Shown: one piece after another, positions 29,701 through 38,007 of the stretch
How the letters are laid out: every line of letters begins with the position of its first letter
How positions within the stretch are numbered: the stretch's first letter is position 1
Assembly (NCBI RefSeq): GCF_024868665.1
Contig: NC_079906.1
Span: forward strand, 10,240,833 to 10,304,832
DNA length: 64,000 nucleotides
From: Triplophysa rosa
Taxonomy: Eukaryota; Chordata; Actinopteri; Cypriniformes; Nemacheilidae
Reading direction: 5' to 3'
Position numbers and translations under genes: made by a program
Notes under the pieces: generated by a model
The model's database searches: none
What the model saw: only the letters and a program-made list of their open reading frames with translations
Told to the model about the DNA's origin: nothing

Positions 29701-32660
29701 ATGAATTTCCGTTATGTAACAAGGGTTCTTAGTCCCTTATTGGACAATTCTCCCAGAAAAGCATGCCCACACGTCAACCAGCGAGAGGAAGGGCACGTTC
29801 ATCATTGTGCTTTGATCGGGTTACAGAAGTTCAGCTGTGTTTGTTCACTGCTTTTCAGTAATGAATGTTAAAAGATGCCTGACATGAACCGCACGCGGTA
29901 AGTGAAACTGAATCAAATGTCCGTGTTTTGTTGGCAATCGGTGCGTACGTGCATAATGTAAACAACACAAACTTATAGTGAATCAACAGTTATGCAGGGA
30001 TAATGCGATGATGTATTCAGGGGCGTAGTTACATGGTGGTCATGGGTGGCCACGGCTACCCCTGAATGATGTATGGCCACCTATCTGGCCACCTCTGTTG
30101 TGCAAAGCAGTTTTAAGATGTGTGTCGGAGTTTACGGAGTGCTGCGCAGATCATTTAGCGTATGCACTGAAAGTAACGCGAGAACATTACTCTCGCGTTA
30201 ATATGATGTCATAGGCTGACGCACTGACGCAAACAGTCTGAGCGCTATGGCGGAACAGCTGCTAACCGCTTCGTGACAGTGTACTGTCTGTGTACCATGG
30301 AAGTTCATCGCGAGCAGAAGGATCAGGGTAGGGTTGCACCAGCCATTCGTAAGTTCTTTCTTAAACGTGAACGTAAAGTCCACACTAGAGGCTTAGTAAC
30401 TACTAGCTAGTTTGTAACTAAATCTGTATGTTATTCGGTTGCACCATTTGGTCTTAAGGCAGAACGTAGCTAGTAGTTCGTAAGCTCTCCGTAAAGTAAT
30501 GTGTAGTCGCATAATATGACGTTTACCTTCAACAGTCCAACAGCCGCCTTTAAATTCGTGAGAAAAAGTTGTGTTGAAATGTTGTGAATTTCAAAACATT
30601 CTTGATTTAAACTTATTTTACCTCACATAATAACAATAAAAAATATTTTATTATATAGAATACTACCTTTCATGAATAACATATTTAAAAGTAGATTAAT
30701 AAACAAATGCTGTTTAAAACAATACAGCCTACTTAATGCAATAATAAATGACATGGGTCATTTCATTTTACTGCCAACCGCCAATAAAATAAAAAGAAAA
30801 TTATTTCATTTTGACGTGCACAACACAGGCAGATATACACACACGGAGGCGCGCTAGGACGTAAATTACAGTAGAAGTTAAAGAATTTCTGTCTGTAAGG
30901 ATTTTTTGGTCACCCTAATAAAATCACTGGGTCTTACCTGGCCACCTCTAAAAAAAAGTTCTGGCTACGCCCCTGGATGTATTGTGTGCTCGTGCTTTAG
31001 TTCCGCCCACTGCACGCCTCCAGGAGCTTGACTGTTCAGGGAAATAATTGTACAGCTGTATCTTTCTTTTTATAATGTGATCAAACTAAATACTCTTCTA
31101 AGATATGAAGTATGTGTGTTAACTCCGCTTTAATATACAAAAAGCAGTTTTAGTACTTCTAAAGATAAACTTAATAAGATCTAAGTGTACTTAACTGTGC
31201 TATTTTCAGACAGCATGAATAGAAGTACAAAAAATATATTTCTAGTTTATAAAGAAATTTATGAAATGTTAACACATAACAAACTTAATGTGTGAAAATT
31301 ATGAGCACTTTAAGTACATTATGGAAGTGTACATAAATAAAGTGTACTTTGTGCACTTTTTACCTGGGATATCACACACACAAATAAATATTGATGTTCA
31401 TGACACTGACTCTTAAAGTTGCTAATGGATGTCTATGTGGGTTTAGGATAATGATGACTCTCAGGCCATTGCGAAAAAGACAGACAGCTGTATCCAGTAT
31501 GTCTGACAATGTGAGTACGAGAATAGCAAAGTACTAACTAAAATCAACAAGAAAGCAAGCAATAAAGAAACTTCACTGCCAGAGGGAAGTATGTACACCT
31601 CACATACTTTGTTTCCTTGACTGCCACAGAAACGCAATTATGTGACTCAATTTATTACCCTGCTGTATTCTCTGAAGCTCCATACCATTCAGAGGCACTT
31701 GGACACTAAGATCTTGGCATTTAAAAGTGCTTTCTTCTCACAACCGGAGCCAAAAGAGACAGTATTTCAAAAACCCTGTCCAGTTACAAATGAGAGTAAA
31801 CGTCTGTTATACCGATACAAGAAAATCTGACACAAATGCCAGATCAGTCATAAAAATATTTGGATTGATGATCCAAATATTGGAATTGTGAACATCGTTA
31901 TTATTTATCAAAGTTTTTAAATCAAAATTAAAAGTTTTATTTATGTTATTTAAACAGATTCCAAACAATATAGTTGCACAAGGCCAGAAATGAGTCATAA
32001 AACTTGATCCAGATATAATGCAGTACTGAAAAGGATCATATAATATGTAATAAGAACTAAGTAACCATAAACATAAACCATAATGCTGATGCATTAGAAC
32101 ACCTGTTACTGAGCAAAAGTCTGCACATCATCCTTAAACATCTCTGTCCAAATTGTGCCATCGGAAAAAAGCCCTGATAACCACAGGCGGCATACAATGC
32201 ATGGCAAAGTAAAGCTCACTATTGACTCCACCACATTCACACCTAATGAAGTGAATACAACCCATGACACCGGTGTGTAGTAACCTGACATGCAAGAACT
32301 AACATGCTTTTAACATAGACACAGGGGAGGACCCGTTCCATAGAGAACTGCTGTTAAACTCCCCAATGGCTCTGAGCCAGTGTGAATACAAAACAGCTGA
32401 ATAGAGCCAAAGGATAAGCACTTCAGCACTACAGTTTCAAAAGGAAACAAGCACAGATACAGACAGACACAGACACCAAGTCGTTTCATGTAAATCATAA
32501 AGCTTATAAATCTTACCAGATCATCCAGGATGGAGACGGGGAAATCCAACATGCACATCTTCACAGGCTGAGCCAGGGCTTTATGCAAACTGAACACAGA
32601 TTTAGTCTCCATCCTACCCGATGGAGACAGCGCAGGCTGCTGTCCAGGAGCCTGCTTCAT
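7566..32660 (-). CDS. ralgds: RALGDS, Ral guanine-nucleotide dissociation stimulator (complete)
   Basis: Ras-GTP effector that loads GTP onto RalA/RalB at membranes. First coding exon 32660-32517 (alternative first exon 23867-23670), then shared exons 15738-15434, 15360-15286, 15210-15017, 14917-14802, 14597-14382, 12968-12865, 12597-12513, 10925-10848, 10651-10565, 10477-10445, 10313-10192, 10084-9814, 9305-9231, 8873-8607, 7946-7832, 7741-7566. Phases agree throughout, giving 820 residues (838 with the other start). Order: RasGEF-N/REM region opening [21 protein letters not shown] (about 49-235), CDC25 RasGEF domain with [20 protein letters not shown] (about 240-520), Ser-rich linker, and C-terminal Ras-association domain with [20 protein letters not shown] (about 705-790). 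It ends [15 protein letters not shown], close to human RALGDS and unlike RGL1 or RGL3. The long Pro/Ala-rich repeat between the REM and CDC25 regions of human RALGDS is missing, which explains the shorter length (human 914). Confidence 0.95.
7969..8536. mobile_element. TTAA-flanked non-autonomous transposon, copy 1
   Basis: Ends AAAGGGGTCATATG and CATATGACCCCTTT inside TTAA target sites (7969-7972 and 8533-8536). The roughly 570-bp interior is shared with copies at 19132-19722 and 45071-47812. TTAA duplication points to a Kolobok- or piggyBac-type source; no transposase remains. It lies in the ralgds intron between exons 8873-8607 and 7946-7832. Confidence 0.8.
8930..9160. repeat. Dispersed fish MITE (GTTCACCC family), partial
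   Basis: Starts AGGGATAGTTCACCCGAAAA and continues with the ATGAAAATT...GTCATTATTTATTC core seen in several other places in the window. The right terminus is lost. Confidence 0.6.
9814..12968 (-). other. ralgds introns between catalytic-domain exons
   Basis: Seven coding exons of the main ralgds gene fall here, separated by introns. The largest intron (10926-12512, about 1.6 kb) holds AT-rich sequence with no recognisable gene, RNA or transposon terminus. Several short ORFs on both strands here lack any coding pattern. Confidence 0.5.
13178..14218. mobile_element. hAT-like element split by a TTAA-type insertion
   Basis: Left end TAGGGCTGTCAAACTAATCG and right end with the complementary CGATTAATGGTTTGACAGCCCTA. 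The flanks AATATAAA (13170-13177) and AATATAAC (14219-14226) match at 7 of 8 bases, as expected for an old hAT target duplication. The inner part, about 13322-14037, is a different repeat that also occurs at 29516-31133, so the host element would be only about 320 bp long. Confidence 0.7.
13322..14037 (-). mobile_element. TTAA-type repeat nested in the hAT-like element
   Basis: Matches, in reverse orientation, the repeat at 29516-31133. Shared landmarks include the stretch around GTTGGACGTATGAC and the CATGGTCAACTTGTCAAAAA segment. It begins at TTAA (13322-13325); the far end reads TTTAG, a mutated site. No transposase ORF is present. Confidence 0.65.
16380..17255. repeat. Possible TIR-bounded repeat
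   Basis: The left side carries GGGTCACCACCACCC followed by repeated GTGGGAC words; the right side carries CGGGACGGGTGGTCACCG. The roughly complementary ends and GGGAC motifs suggest a non-autonomous transposon. Ends and target duplication are not clear. Confidence 0.35.
18560..18690 (+). repeat. LINE/SINE-type 3' tail
   Basis: Contains GTAAAGCTGCTTTG...GAAAAGCGCTATATAAAT followed by a TTGAACTGAA microsatellite-like end, a tail shared by many fish retroposons. Only the 3' part is present. Confidence 0.45.
18731..18774 (+). repeat. (TTAGAT)n hexanucleotide array
   Basis: About seven perfect tandem copies of TTAGAT. It differs from the telomere unit TTAGGG at two positions. It lies in a ralgds intron beside two transposon copies. 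Confidence 0.9.
18820..19131. mobile_element. Dispersed fish MITE (GTTCACCC family)
   Basis: The left part reads GGTTAGTTCATCC and the right part GGGTGAGTAAATGATGACAG, the inverted ends of the family. It abuts the next transposon at 19132 directly. Confidence 0.65.
19132..19722. mobile_element. TTAA-flanked non-autonomous transposon, copy 2
   Basis: TTAA at 19132-19135 and 19719-19722. The interior matches copy 1 (7969-8536) in reverse orientation, including GATTGGCCAGTTCACCAG and the GGTTCCAAAGCAATTGTACT segment. Noncoding. Confidence 0.8.
23480..23575 (-). pseudogene. Decayed tandem copy of the ralgds proximal first exon
   Basis: About 75 bases repeat the middle of the functional exon at 23867-23670, including the codons for [12 protein letters not shown] and the preceding NIWDG segment. 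A five-base insertion after the GGGGTAAA word brings stop codons into the original frame, so it cannot encode the same peptide. It lies about 100 bases downstream of the good exon in transcription order. It is probably a local duplication remnant; I see no sign that it is spliced in. Confidence 0.7.
23670..23867 (-). CDS. ralgds: RALGDS alternative (proximal) first coding exon
   Basis: Opens with ATG at 23867 and encodes 66 residues ending [15 protein letters not shown], followed by a GTAATG donor. The end aligns with the long human RALGDS N-terminus (VWDAVRLEV...SFTQLDPDLP). It ends in phase 0, as does the distal exon, so both splice in frame to 15738. Two in-frame ATGs follow at codons 5 and 7; the first was chosen because it gives the longest frame. 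Upstream GC boxes suggest it has its own promoter. Confidence 0.88.
24037..24100 (-). promoter_or_regulatory. GC boxes upstream of the ralgds proximal first exon
   Basis: Two Sp1-type GC boxes, GCCCCGCCCC at 24037-24046 and GCCCCGCCCA at 24091-24100, lie 170-230 bases upstream of the ATG at 23867 in an otherwise AT-rich region. Their placement fits a promoter for the proximal isoform. This is inference from motif and position. Confidence 0.5.
26251..26289 (+). repeat. (CT)n microsatellite
   Basis: Uninterrupted CT dinucleotides over about 39 bases. Confidence 0.95.
26672..26782 (+). repeat. Compound (CACG)n / (CA)n microsatellite
   Basis: CACG tetramers, then CACACG hexamers, then a pure CA run. 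The alternating purine-pyrimidine pattern explains the His/Thr/Arg and Cys/Val open frames on both strands, which are not genes. Confidence 0.95.
26817..28344 (+). mobile_element. Harbinger-like element with a broken Myb/SANT ORF
   Basis: Ends GGGCCTCATTTGTCAA (left) and the near-complement CATAAATGAGGGCC (right), each followed by AAT, a 3-bp target duplication. Near 27036 a frame begins [19 protein letters not shown] and then stops. With frame changes, words like VVNRSPAEV follow near 27170. That pattern fits the Myb/SANT (NAIF1-like) DNA-binding partner encoded by Harbinger elements. No transposase domain is left, so the copy is dead. Confidence 0.65.
29516..31133 (+). mobile_element. TTAA-type repeat interrupted by a hAT element
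   Basis: TTAA sites at 29516-29519 and 31130-31133. The flanking halves match the repeat at 13322-14037 in opposite orientation, including CATGGTCAACTTGTCAAAAA and GTGATCAAACTAAA. The insertion at 30018-30975 breaks it. No transposase. Confidence 0.65.
30018..30975. mobile_element. hAT non-autonomous element with perfect 8-bp duplication
   Basis: Begins CAGGGGCGTAGTTAC and ends with the complementary CTGGCTACGCCCCTG. The octamer GATGTATT occurs immediately on both sides (30010-30017 and 30976-30983), the exact hAT signature. The 958-bp interior has no transposase-like frame. Confidence 0.9.
32517..32660 (-). CDS. ralgds: RALGDS alternative (distal) first coding exon
   Basis: ATG at 32660 opens 48 codons starting [16 protein letters not shown] and ending [12 protein letters not shown], with a GTAAGA donor after 32517. 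Phase 0 fits the first shared exon (SSVQEIGEE) at 15738. I do not recognise this N-terminus from mammalian RALGDS, so assignment rests on frame, strand, donor quality and the absence of another gene for it to join. Confidence 0.6.
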
Positions 32661-34227
32661 ATTCGGCAATACTGCTCTCCCTCGTATGCACTCATTGATA
32701 CACGACTCTCTCTATCGGTCCACAGCCCCTCTCGCTCTCTTTCGCACACACGTACAAACTACTCACCTCTCACACCGTCTATATATTTCCCTGTACTAGT
32801 CACACGCAGGAACAGCACAGACAGGAACTTACGGTTGCTGGCACAAACACGCTCTACTGCTGTCTACTTTTATTGCCTGAGGAGATGGAAAGAAATCTGA
32901 ACTCCTCCTCTACCTCCTCCCAACGCTTCCTTCTTGCACATCTTTTTTAACGTCTCTCTCTCTCTCTCTCAACCCCCCTAACTATGTCAACACCCACACC
33001 CATTCTCACAACGCAGGTATGCAGCGAGGTATTCCACTTTAATATGCAGCATCTCTGCAGAGTGCTGTGAAGTAGGCTCACCGAATGCTCTTCATCTCAG
33101 TTTGATATCATTCACAATCCTGCCTAAACTATCTCAGCAACACTTCCACAAAGACGTGTGCACATCTGAGTGATCCGTAAGTGGATGCTGTGGGCTCTAA
33201 GTCTGGCCAACTGCTTGCTCACTCTCCATGCGTCGTCGTGCTGTGCTTTCCCCTGCCTTGCCCCTGGAGACACTGTTTGTGCATCTGCGAGATGCCTTGC
33301 GGCGGAAAAGTGTGCTCGTGGGCTCTGTTTTGTTTAAAACGCACCGGGGCATGTGCCCTCGTGACCAGTCTGCCCAGTGACCTGTGCAGGAGGGAGCCCG
33401 GGTCCTACACACAAACGGCTGACATACAATCAGATCCATTAAAGAGTTAAACAAAATTTTAATGCCCTATCTTTAAATGTAGGTCACAAAGCTTTTCAAC
33501 CACAAATGCACTACAAAGAGTGCCAAGAGCTATCTTATCCCAAAAAGCCTCAAAGACAACAGCATTCACAGATGCTTCTTTTCCATACAAAGAGAGATGG
33601 AGAACGTGTGCAGATGCACATGCAGGAGAAAAAGCGTGAATCCAGGCACGGCGTTGAATGTCGGAGGTCTGCATGTGATGATTATCTAACAGGAGACATA
33701 GTTGAGGACCGTGGGGAGGTGGCACTCTATTATGAAAGCCTAGACTGTGGGAACGGTTTTGAAATGCAGAGGATATCCTACGTAGCCATAGAGCGATGTG
33801 GTTGCCATGGAGACAGCAAACGCTCAACCTTTGGAAAGAGATGCCTAGAGGAGCTGCAATAAAGACCACGGAGACAAATGTATAGCTGACTAATTTTAGC
33901 CCAAGAGGCACTTCACAAAGACATACATGTAGAAAGAGACATTAGTTTGATAATTGGTTATATTAACTTTAATTGCATTATGCACTCTGTACATCGTGTT
34001 TGTCTGGTGACATTTAAAATTAAATCAGAGTGTGCGCTAACACGTCTTGCTTGCATTTGCATCATTCCATTCACGTCCAGACATGCAAGTTGTGAGGTTT
34101 TCCTGTGAAGAACTTGGCAGGTTTCAAAAGGTCTTAGTTTTTTCAACTTCTCACAGATGACACTTTAAATTTAACATATACTGCATAAATGTTCTCCCAC
34201 ACTAGTTCTTATACAGGTGCTTAATGG

Positions 34228-34536
34228 ATGGTTCACCCACAAATGAAAATTCTGTCATCATTTACTCACCCTTAGGTTGTTTCAAACCTGTATAAATGTC
34301 TTTGTTTTGCTGAAGAAGAATGTCAGTAACCAAACAGATCTCATCCCCCATTGACTCCAATAGTATTTATTTTCTCAACTATGGCAGTAAATGGGGGATG
34401 AGATCTGTTTGGTTACTGATATTCTTTTCAAATATCTTCCTTCCTTTAGCAGAACAAAGAAATATACAGGTTTGGAACAATATGAGAGTGAGTAAATGAT
34501 GACAGAATTTTCATTTTTGGGTAAACTACCCCTTTA
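34228..34536. mobile_element. Dispersed fish MITE (GTTCACCC family)
   Basis: Left end GGTTCACCCACAAATGAAAA and right end GGGTGAACT-like complement, with internal GTCATCATTTACTCACC and GGTGAGTAAATGATGACA type words. The two halves form a large imperfect inverted repeat. Confidence 0.75.
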
Positions 34537-35479
34537 AGTTTCTTTAGCTTTGGTTGAAGAATTTATTATCAAATGTCTGTTCAACGCATATCTTCATCTC
34601 TTTTTGTTTGATTTTAACCAACGTCGAAATCACCCCTGCAGTTCCACCATAGGCCCGCCCCCTAGGGGTCACGGACCCCTTTTGAAGACTCCTGCTTTTA
34701 TCTGATGCTCTGTATCTCTGCACTGTTTATTGAGCAGAATAAAAGGTATTGAAATCCAGGGAAGGAAGCAGCTACTGTCTAACTATGAACACTCTTGGAA
34801 ATCCAGCTCCACACAAAGGCAGGACAGGGTGGTGTTGGACAGGAACAGAACCTCCTGTCCTGTTCTCTCTAATGTTCCACTCAGCCTCAGAGGACTGTAA
34901 GCATGGAGTCATACAAAAACTTCACACGTAGATGTCAAGGAAAATTTCGTCTCTAAATACGTACCACAAATTCTCAAGCAGACTATTTAAACAACATAAA
35001 GAGTGCCTTTAAGAATTTTAAACTTACAGACAACCAATACATTACACATTCTAGGTAAATATGTTCTGTGGCACAGCAGTGATATAAAGGCTACATGAAA
35101 TAAGTCCTAAGGGGACAGGAAAAGCCAGTGGTGACATGTACATCCTATTGCCACACCTATTCTCAGCAGTGAATGATGTTGAAAGCAATTCCATGCAAAT
35201 GTCAACCTTACCATGAAAAAACAATACATATTTTTCCAAAGGTTTTCACCATATTGGTAGCTCTTAAAGTTTTTTTAAAACATAATTTTCTGTAGTCTGG
35301 TAAGTGCAGCTTTCAGAATCGTCACATCCATGAGGGTCCATATTCTTTATAAATAAGCACATGAAAATTAAAACATATGCCCTGATGCTATAATTCTTCA
35401 TATTCTGAGTAATGATTTAGGAATTGTTACATTAAAACAACTCTGTATGACTATTTTAGTCTTCAAATCTAAGTCTTTG

Positions 35480-35722
35480 TTTTCCTAAATTCTTCAAAAT
35501 ATCTCATTATGTGTTCAACAGAACAAAAAAAAAAAACTATATATTTTTCCCCACTATGATAGTGGATGATGATGTCCCAGAACTGAAAATTGCTAACATT
35601 CTTCCAAATATCTTTCTCTGTGTTAATTGGAACAAATACATTTATACAGTTTTGAAAAAACCTGAGGGTGAGTAAATGATGACAGATTTTTCATTTTTGG
35701 ATGAACTATCTTTTTAATTTAA
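35480..35722. repeat. Dispersed fish MITE (GTTCACCC family), partial
   Basis: The right half is preserved (GGGTGAGTAAATGATGACAG followed by TTTTTCATTTTTGGATGAACT). The left end is degraded. Confidence 0.55.
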
Positions 35723-35792
35723 GATCTGTAAATCTAGATTTTTAATTATGTTGTCATCGCGCCTCCTGCTGGCAGTTTAGTGTATAACAAGA

Positions 35793-36053
35793 TTATCCAA
35801 CATCAATTACACAGCCAAAGCATGTACCCACGATAACTGCCATAAGTCCCACGATAGAAATGGTTAAGAAATTGACAACGATGCAAGATCTCCCACCTGG
35901 GAGAAAAGGCAATGTAGACAGCAAGTAGCCCACTGTCAAGAAAGCATCACGTGGGCTGAAAGACATCTCTTTCGCAAAAATATCAGTCTTTTTATGTGTT
36001 TTTGCTCTCAACATTTTCATAAAGGGAAAATAAGAGTACTCCAATTGTAGCAC
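35793..36053 (-). CDS. Hypothetical small membrane protein ORF
   Basis: An 86-codon frame from ATG at 36053; an internal start at codon 30 begins MSFSPRDAFLTVGYLL. Two hydrophobic stretches (about 38-53 and 60-84) are separated by a Pro/Gly/Arg turn, and the protein ends FGCVIDVG. I do not recognise the family. It is divergent from the THAP gene, 127 bases apart, with a CRE palindrome between. It could be a real small gene, part of a transposon, or chance. Confidence 0.25.
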   Translation of the reverse strand: MLQLEYSYFPFMKMLRAKTHKKTDIFAKEMSFSPRDAFLTVGYLLSTLPFLPGGRSCIVVNFLTISIVGLMAVIVGTCFGCVIDVG

Positions 36054-36087
36054 ACTGAGAAACGGGACGCATAAACGGGCATGAACC

Positions 36088-36095
36088 TGACGTCA
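36088..36095. promoter_or_regulatory. Palindromic CRE (TGACGTCA) between divergent ORFs
   Basis: A perfect 8-bp CREB/ATF site lies 86 bases upstream of the THAP gene ATG and 35 bases upstream of the small minus-strand ORF. It is placed as a shared promoter element would be. The same palindrome appears in the terminal repeats of the ISL2EU-like element at 39784-40301, so a transposon origin is also possible. Confidence 0.45.
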
Positions 36096-36180
36096 GCAAC
36101 GCAATGCGTATTGGGATTTCAGGACACGGAAGCCTAAATGAAAACTGAAGTTTGTTTTGTATGGCTGCAAACAAATAAAA

Positions 36181-37813
36181 ATGGTAAACAGTTGCTGTGT
36201 AAATAACTGTCGTAATCGCAGTCACGACCGACGTGGAAAGCGTATAGAAAATGGAGTGCGATATTTCAGATTTCCCACTTGGAAACAACACTTTGGAACT
36301 CAGATTTCCGAGTTAACAAAGCTGCGTCGCATGGAGTGGGTGGCAGCAGTTAGACGGAAAAACATAATCTTCGACAGCATTTCTCGACACATGTTTGTAT
36401 GTTCACGGCATTTTCACAAAGGTTGTACGTTGTTATCAAAACACTGTTTACTTTTGTTTTTAATAATAACGCACAGAAACAACAATAGTGAAAGAAAGCA
36501 ACTTCACCAAAATGAACTAAGAAATAATACTTGTTGAGACGATGTAGAGTTATGGAGACATCTCCAAAATTAAAACTATTCATGTCATTGCAGGTAAACC
36601 TGCATACGAGATGATGGAGACTGACCCCGACTGGGCACCATCCCTACATCTGGGCCACACAGAGATTAAACAGACTAATCCTGCACGCTCTGCAAGACGC
36701 AATAAGCGTGAACAACTAAAGAAAAACACACCACATCCAGCTGATGACCAGATGATGACCCACCAGGCTAAAGAAAGTGATCAGTTACACACTGAGGAGG
36801 GGACACACAACTTCACTCAAGAGGATGCAGGAACACAGACTGAATGTGCCTTGTGCATGCACAAATGTGTAGAAATAAACAGCCTGTTGGATGAAAACAG
36901 ACAATCAGGATGTGACCTCTGTCTGATGTCTGATGGTTTTTTTGGAGGTGATGATGATCAAGTACAGTACTATACAGGTCTTCCAAACCTGGGAACCTTT
37001 ACAGCATTATTACATTTTTTGGTTCCCCTCATACCAGACCAAATGAAAATTCTTATTCCATTTCAAATGCTACTGTTAACTATTATGCGCCTCCGATTGG
37101 ATCTGCCTGCACAACATCTGGCCCATCACTTTCATGTTTCCCCAACAACAGCGAACAGTACATTCAAAGAAACTGTGGCGTTTCTATATACAAACCTGAA
37201 ACGTTCAATTGTATGGCCAGACAGAGACACTTTGTGCAAAATTATGCCTTCCCAGTTTGTGGAGTCATTTGGACGCAGAGTGGCAGTGATCATCGACTGT
37301 TTTGAGATTTTAACAGGGAAACCATCCAATCTAAATTCACATGGCAAATTTTTTTCCCGCTACACGCACGATCAGACTATTAAGTATTTGATAGGTATTA
37401 CGCTCAAGGGGTCTGTTTGTTTCATATCAAATGGGTGGAGTGGTTATAGAAATGACAAACATATAACGCAGAACAGTGGTCTTCTTGACAATTTGTTGCC
37501 AGGAGACATTGTCTTGGATAGTAGAGGTTTTGACAAGAAAAATGTTGGAAAGTTGTGTACTGAGGTCAGACTGCCAGCCCTTACAAACGACAGCTGTCAG
37601 CCAACTGCAAAAGATGTAGAGCAGACTAGCAAAATGGCAAATCATATCCCTGTTGAAGGTGCCATCAAAAATGTATGTCAGCAGTATAAAATCTTAACAG
37701 GAACCATACCAATTGACATGGCACTTACTTGTAAAGGTGAGAACGTAACATTTTTGGATAAGATTGTCACTGTCTGTTGTGCACTGACGAACCAATGTCA
37801 GACTGTTGCATAA
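36181..37813 (+). CDS. THAP-domain / DDE transposase-like protein (ISL2EU-type, intact frame)
   Basis: Two exons, 36181-36421 and 36594-37813, joined at a GT-AG intron, give 486 residues. A poly(A) signal lies at 37846-37851. Residues 1-81 form a THAP zinc finger: MVNSCCVNNC, EWVAAVRRKN and the C74-x2-H77 pair in FVCSRHF, with C5 and C10. A Cys-rich, acidic linker follows. Residues about 200-290 resemble the helix-turn-helix preceding DDE_Tnp_4 domains. The catalytic-type region has D315 in VAVIIDCFEI, VLDSRGFD where relatives have LADRGF (D389 is shifted one place), and E435 in VEGAIKN. The frame is open throughout but the second acidic position looks altered. It could be a recently dead ISL2EU transposon or a domesticated gene; the family call is from memory of motifs. 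The ATG at 36181 was chosen because an in-frame ATG 24 bases upstream precedes the conserved THAP start. Confidence 0.75.
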
Positions 37814-38007
37814 AAATGTGTCCTGTGCTGTAGTATTGCATGAATAATAAAGCATGTGCAATAACATAAATGTGGTGTTCTTGATTGTTTCATTGTTAAA
37901 AGTTCAACAGACAAATGAAGTACGGAGAACCCCCCCAAGAAAAAAATCATATCAAGGTTACCTTACTTTTTATTCTATTTATTTGTAGTAAAACAATACA
38001 CAGTATA

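Larger units (their letters stand above)
23868..32516 (-). other. Interval between the two ralgds first exons
   Basis: About 8.6 kb without a recognisable coding exon. Contents: proximal promoter region near 24000, CT repeat (26251-26289), CA/CG repeat (26672-26782), a Harbinger remnant (26817-28344), and a TTAA-type element split by a hAT element (29516-31133). 24100-26250 and 31140-32516 show nothing identifiable beyond AT-rich intronic sequence. Confidence 0.55.
32661..35792. other. Region upstream of ralgds, no gene recognised
   Basis: Immediately upstream of the distal ralgds exon is a CT/TC-rich stretch (32690-32980) that may include its 5' UTR and promoter. At 33459-33911 open frames of 150 codons (minus) and 118 codons (plus, 33506-33862) overlap but show no domain, signal or coding bias and were not called. 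MITE copies lie at 34228-34536 and 35480-35722. Confidence 0.4.

Noticed and set aside
32661..32669. Start of the distal ralgds exon three codons upstream of the ATG
   Set aside because: The codon at 32669 is TTG, not ATG; the first true ATG is at 32660.
33459..33911. 150-codon minus ORF overlapping a 118-codon plus ORF
   Set aside because: Neither shows a domain, signal or conserved motif; overlapping antisense frames of this length occur by chance in GC-moderate sequence. Kept only as a note.
36157..36180. Upstream ATG at 36157 as the start of the THAP protein
   Set aside because: It would add eight residues before the conserved MVNSCC start, which THAP proteins normally have at the very N-terminus.
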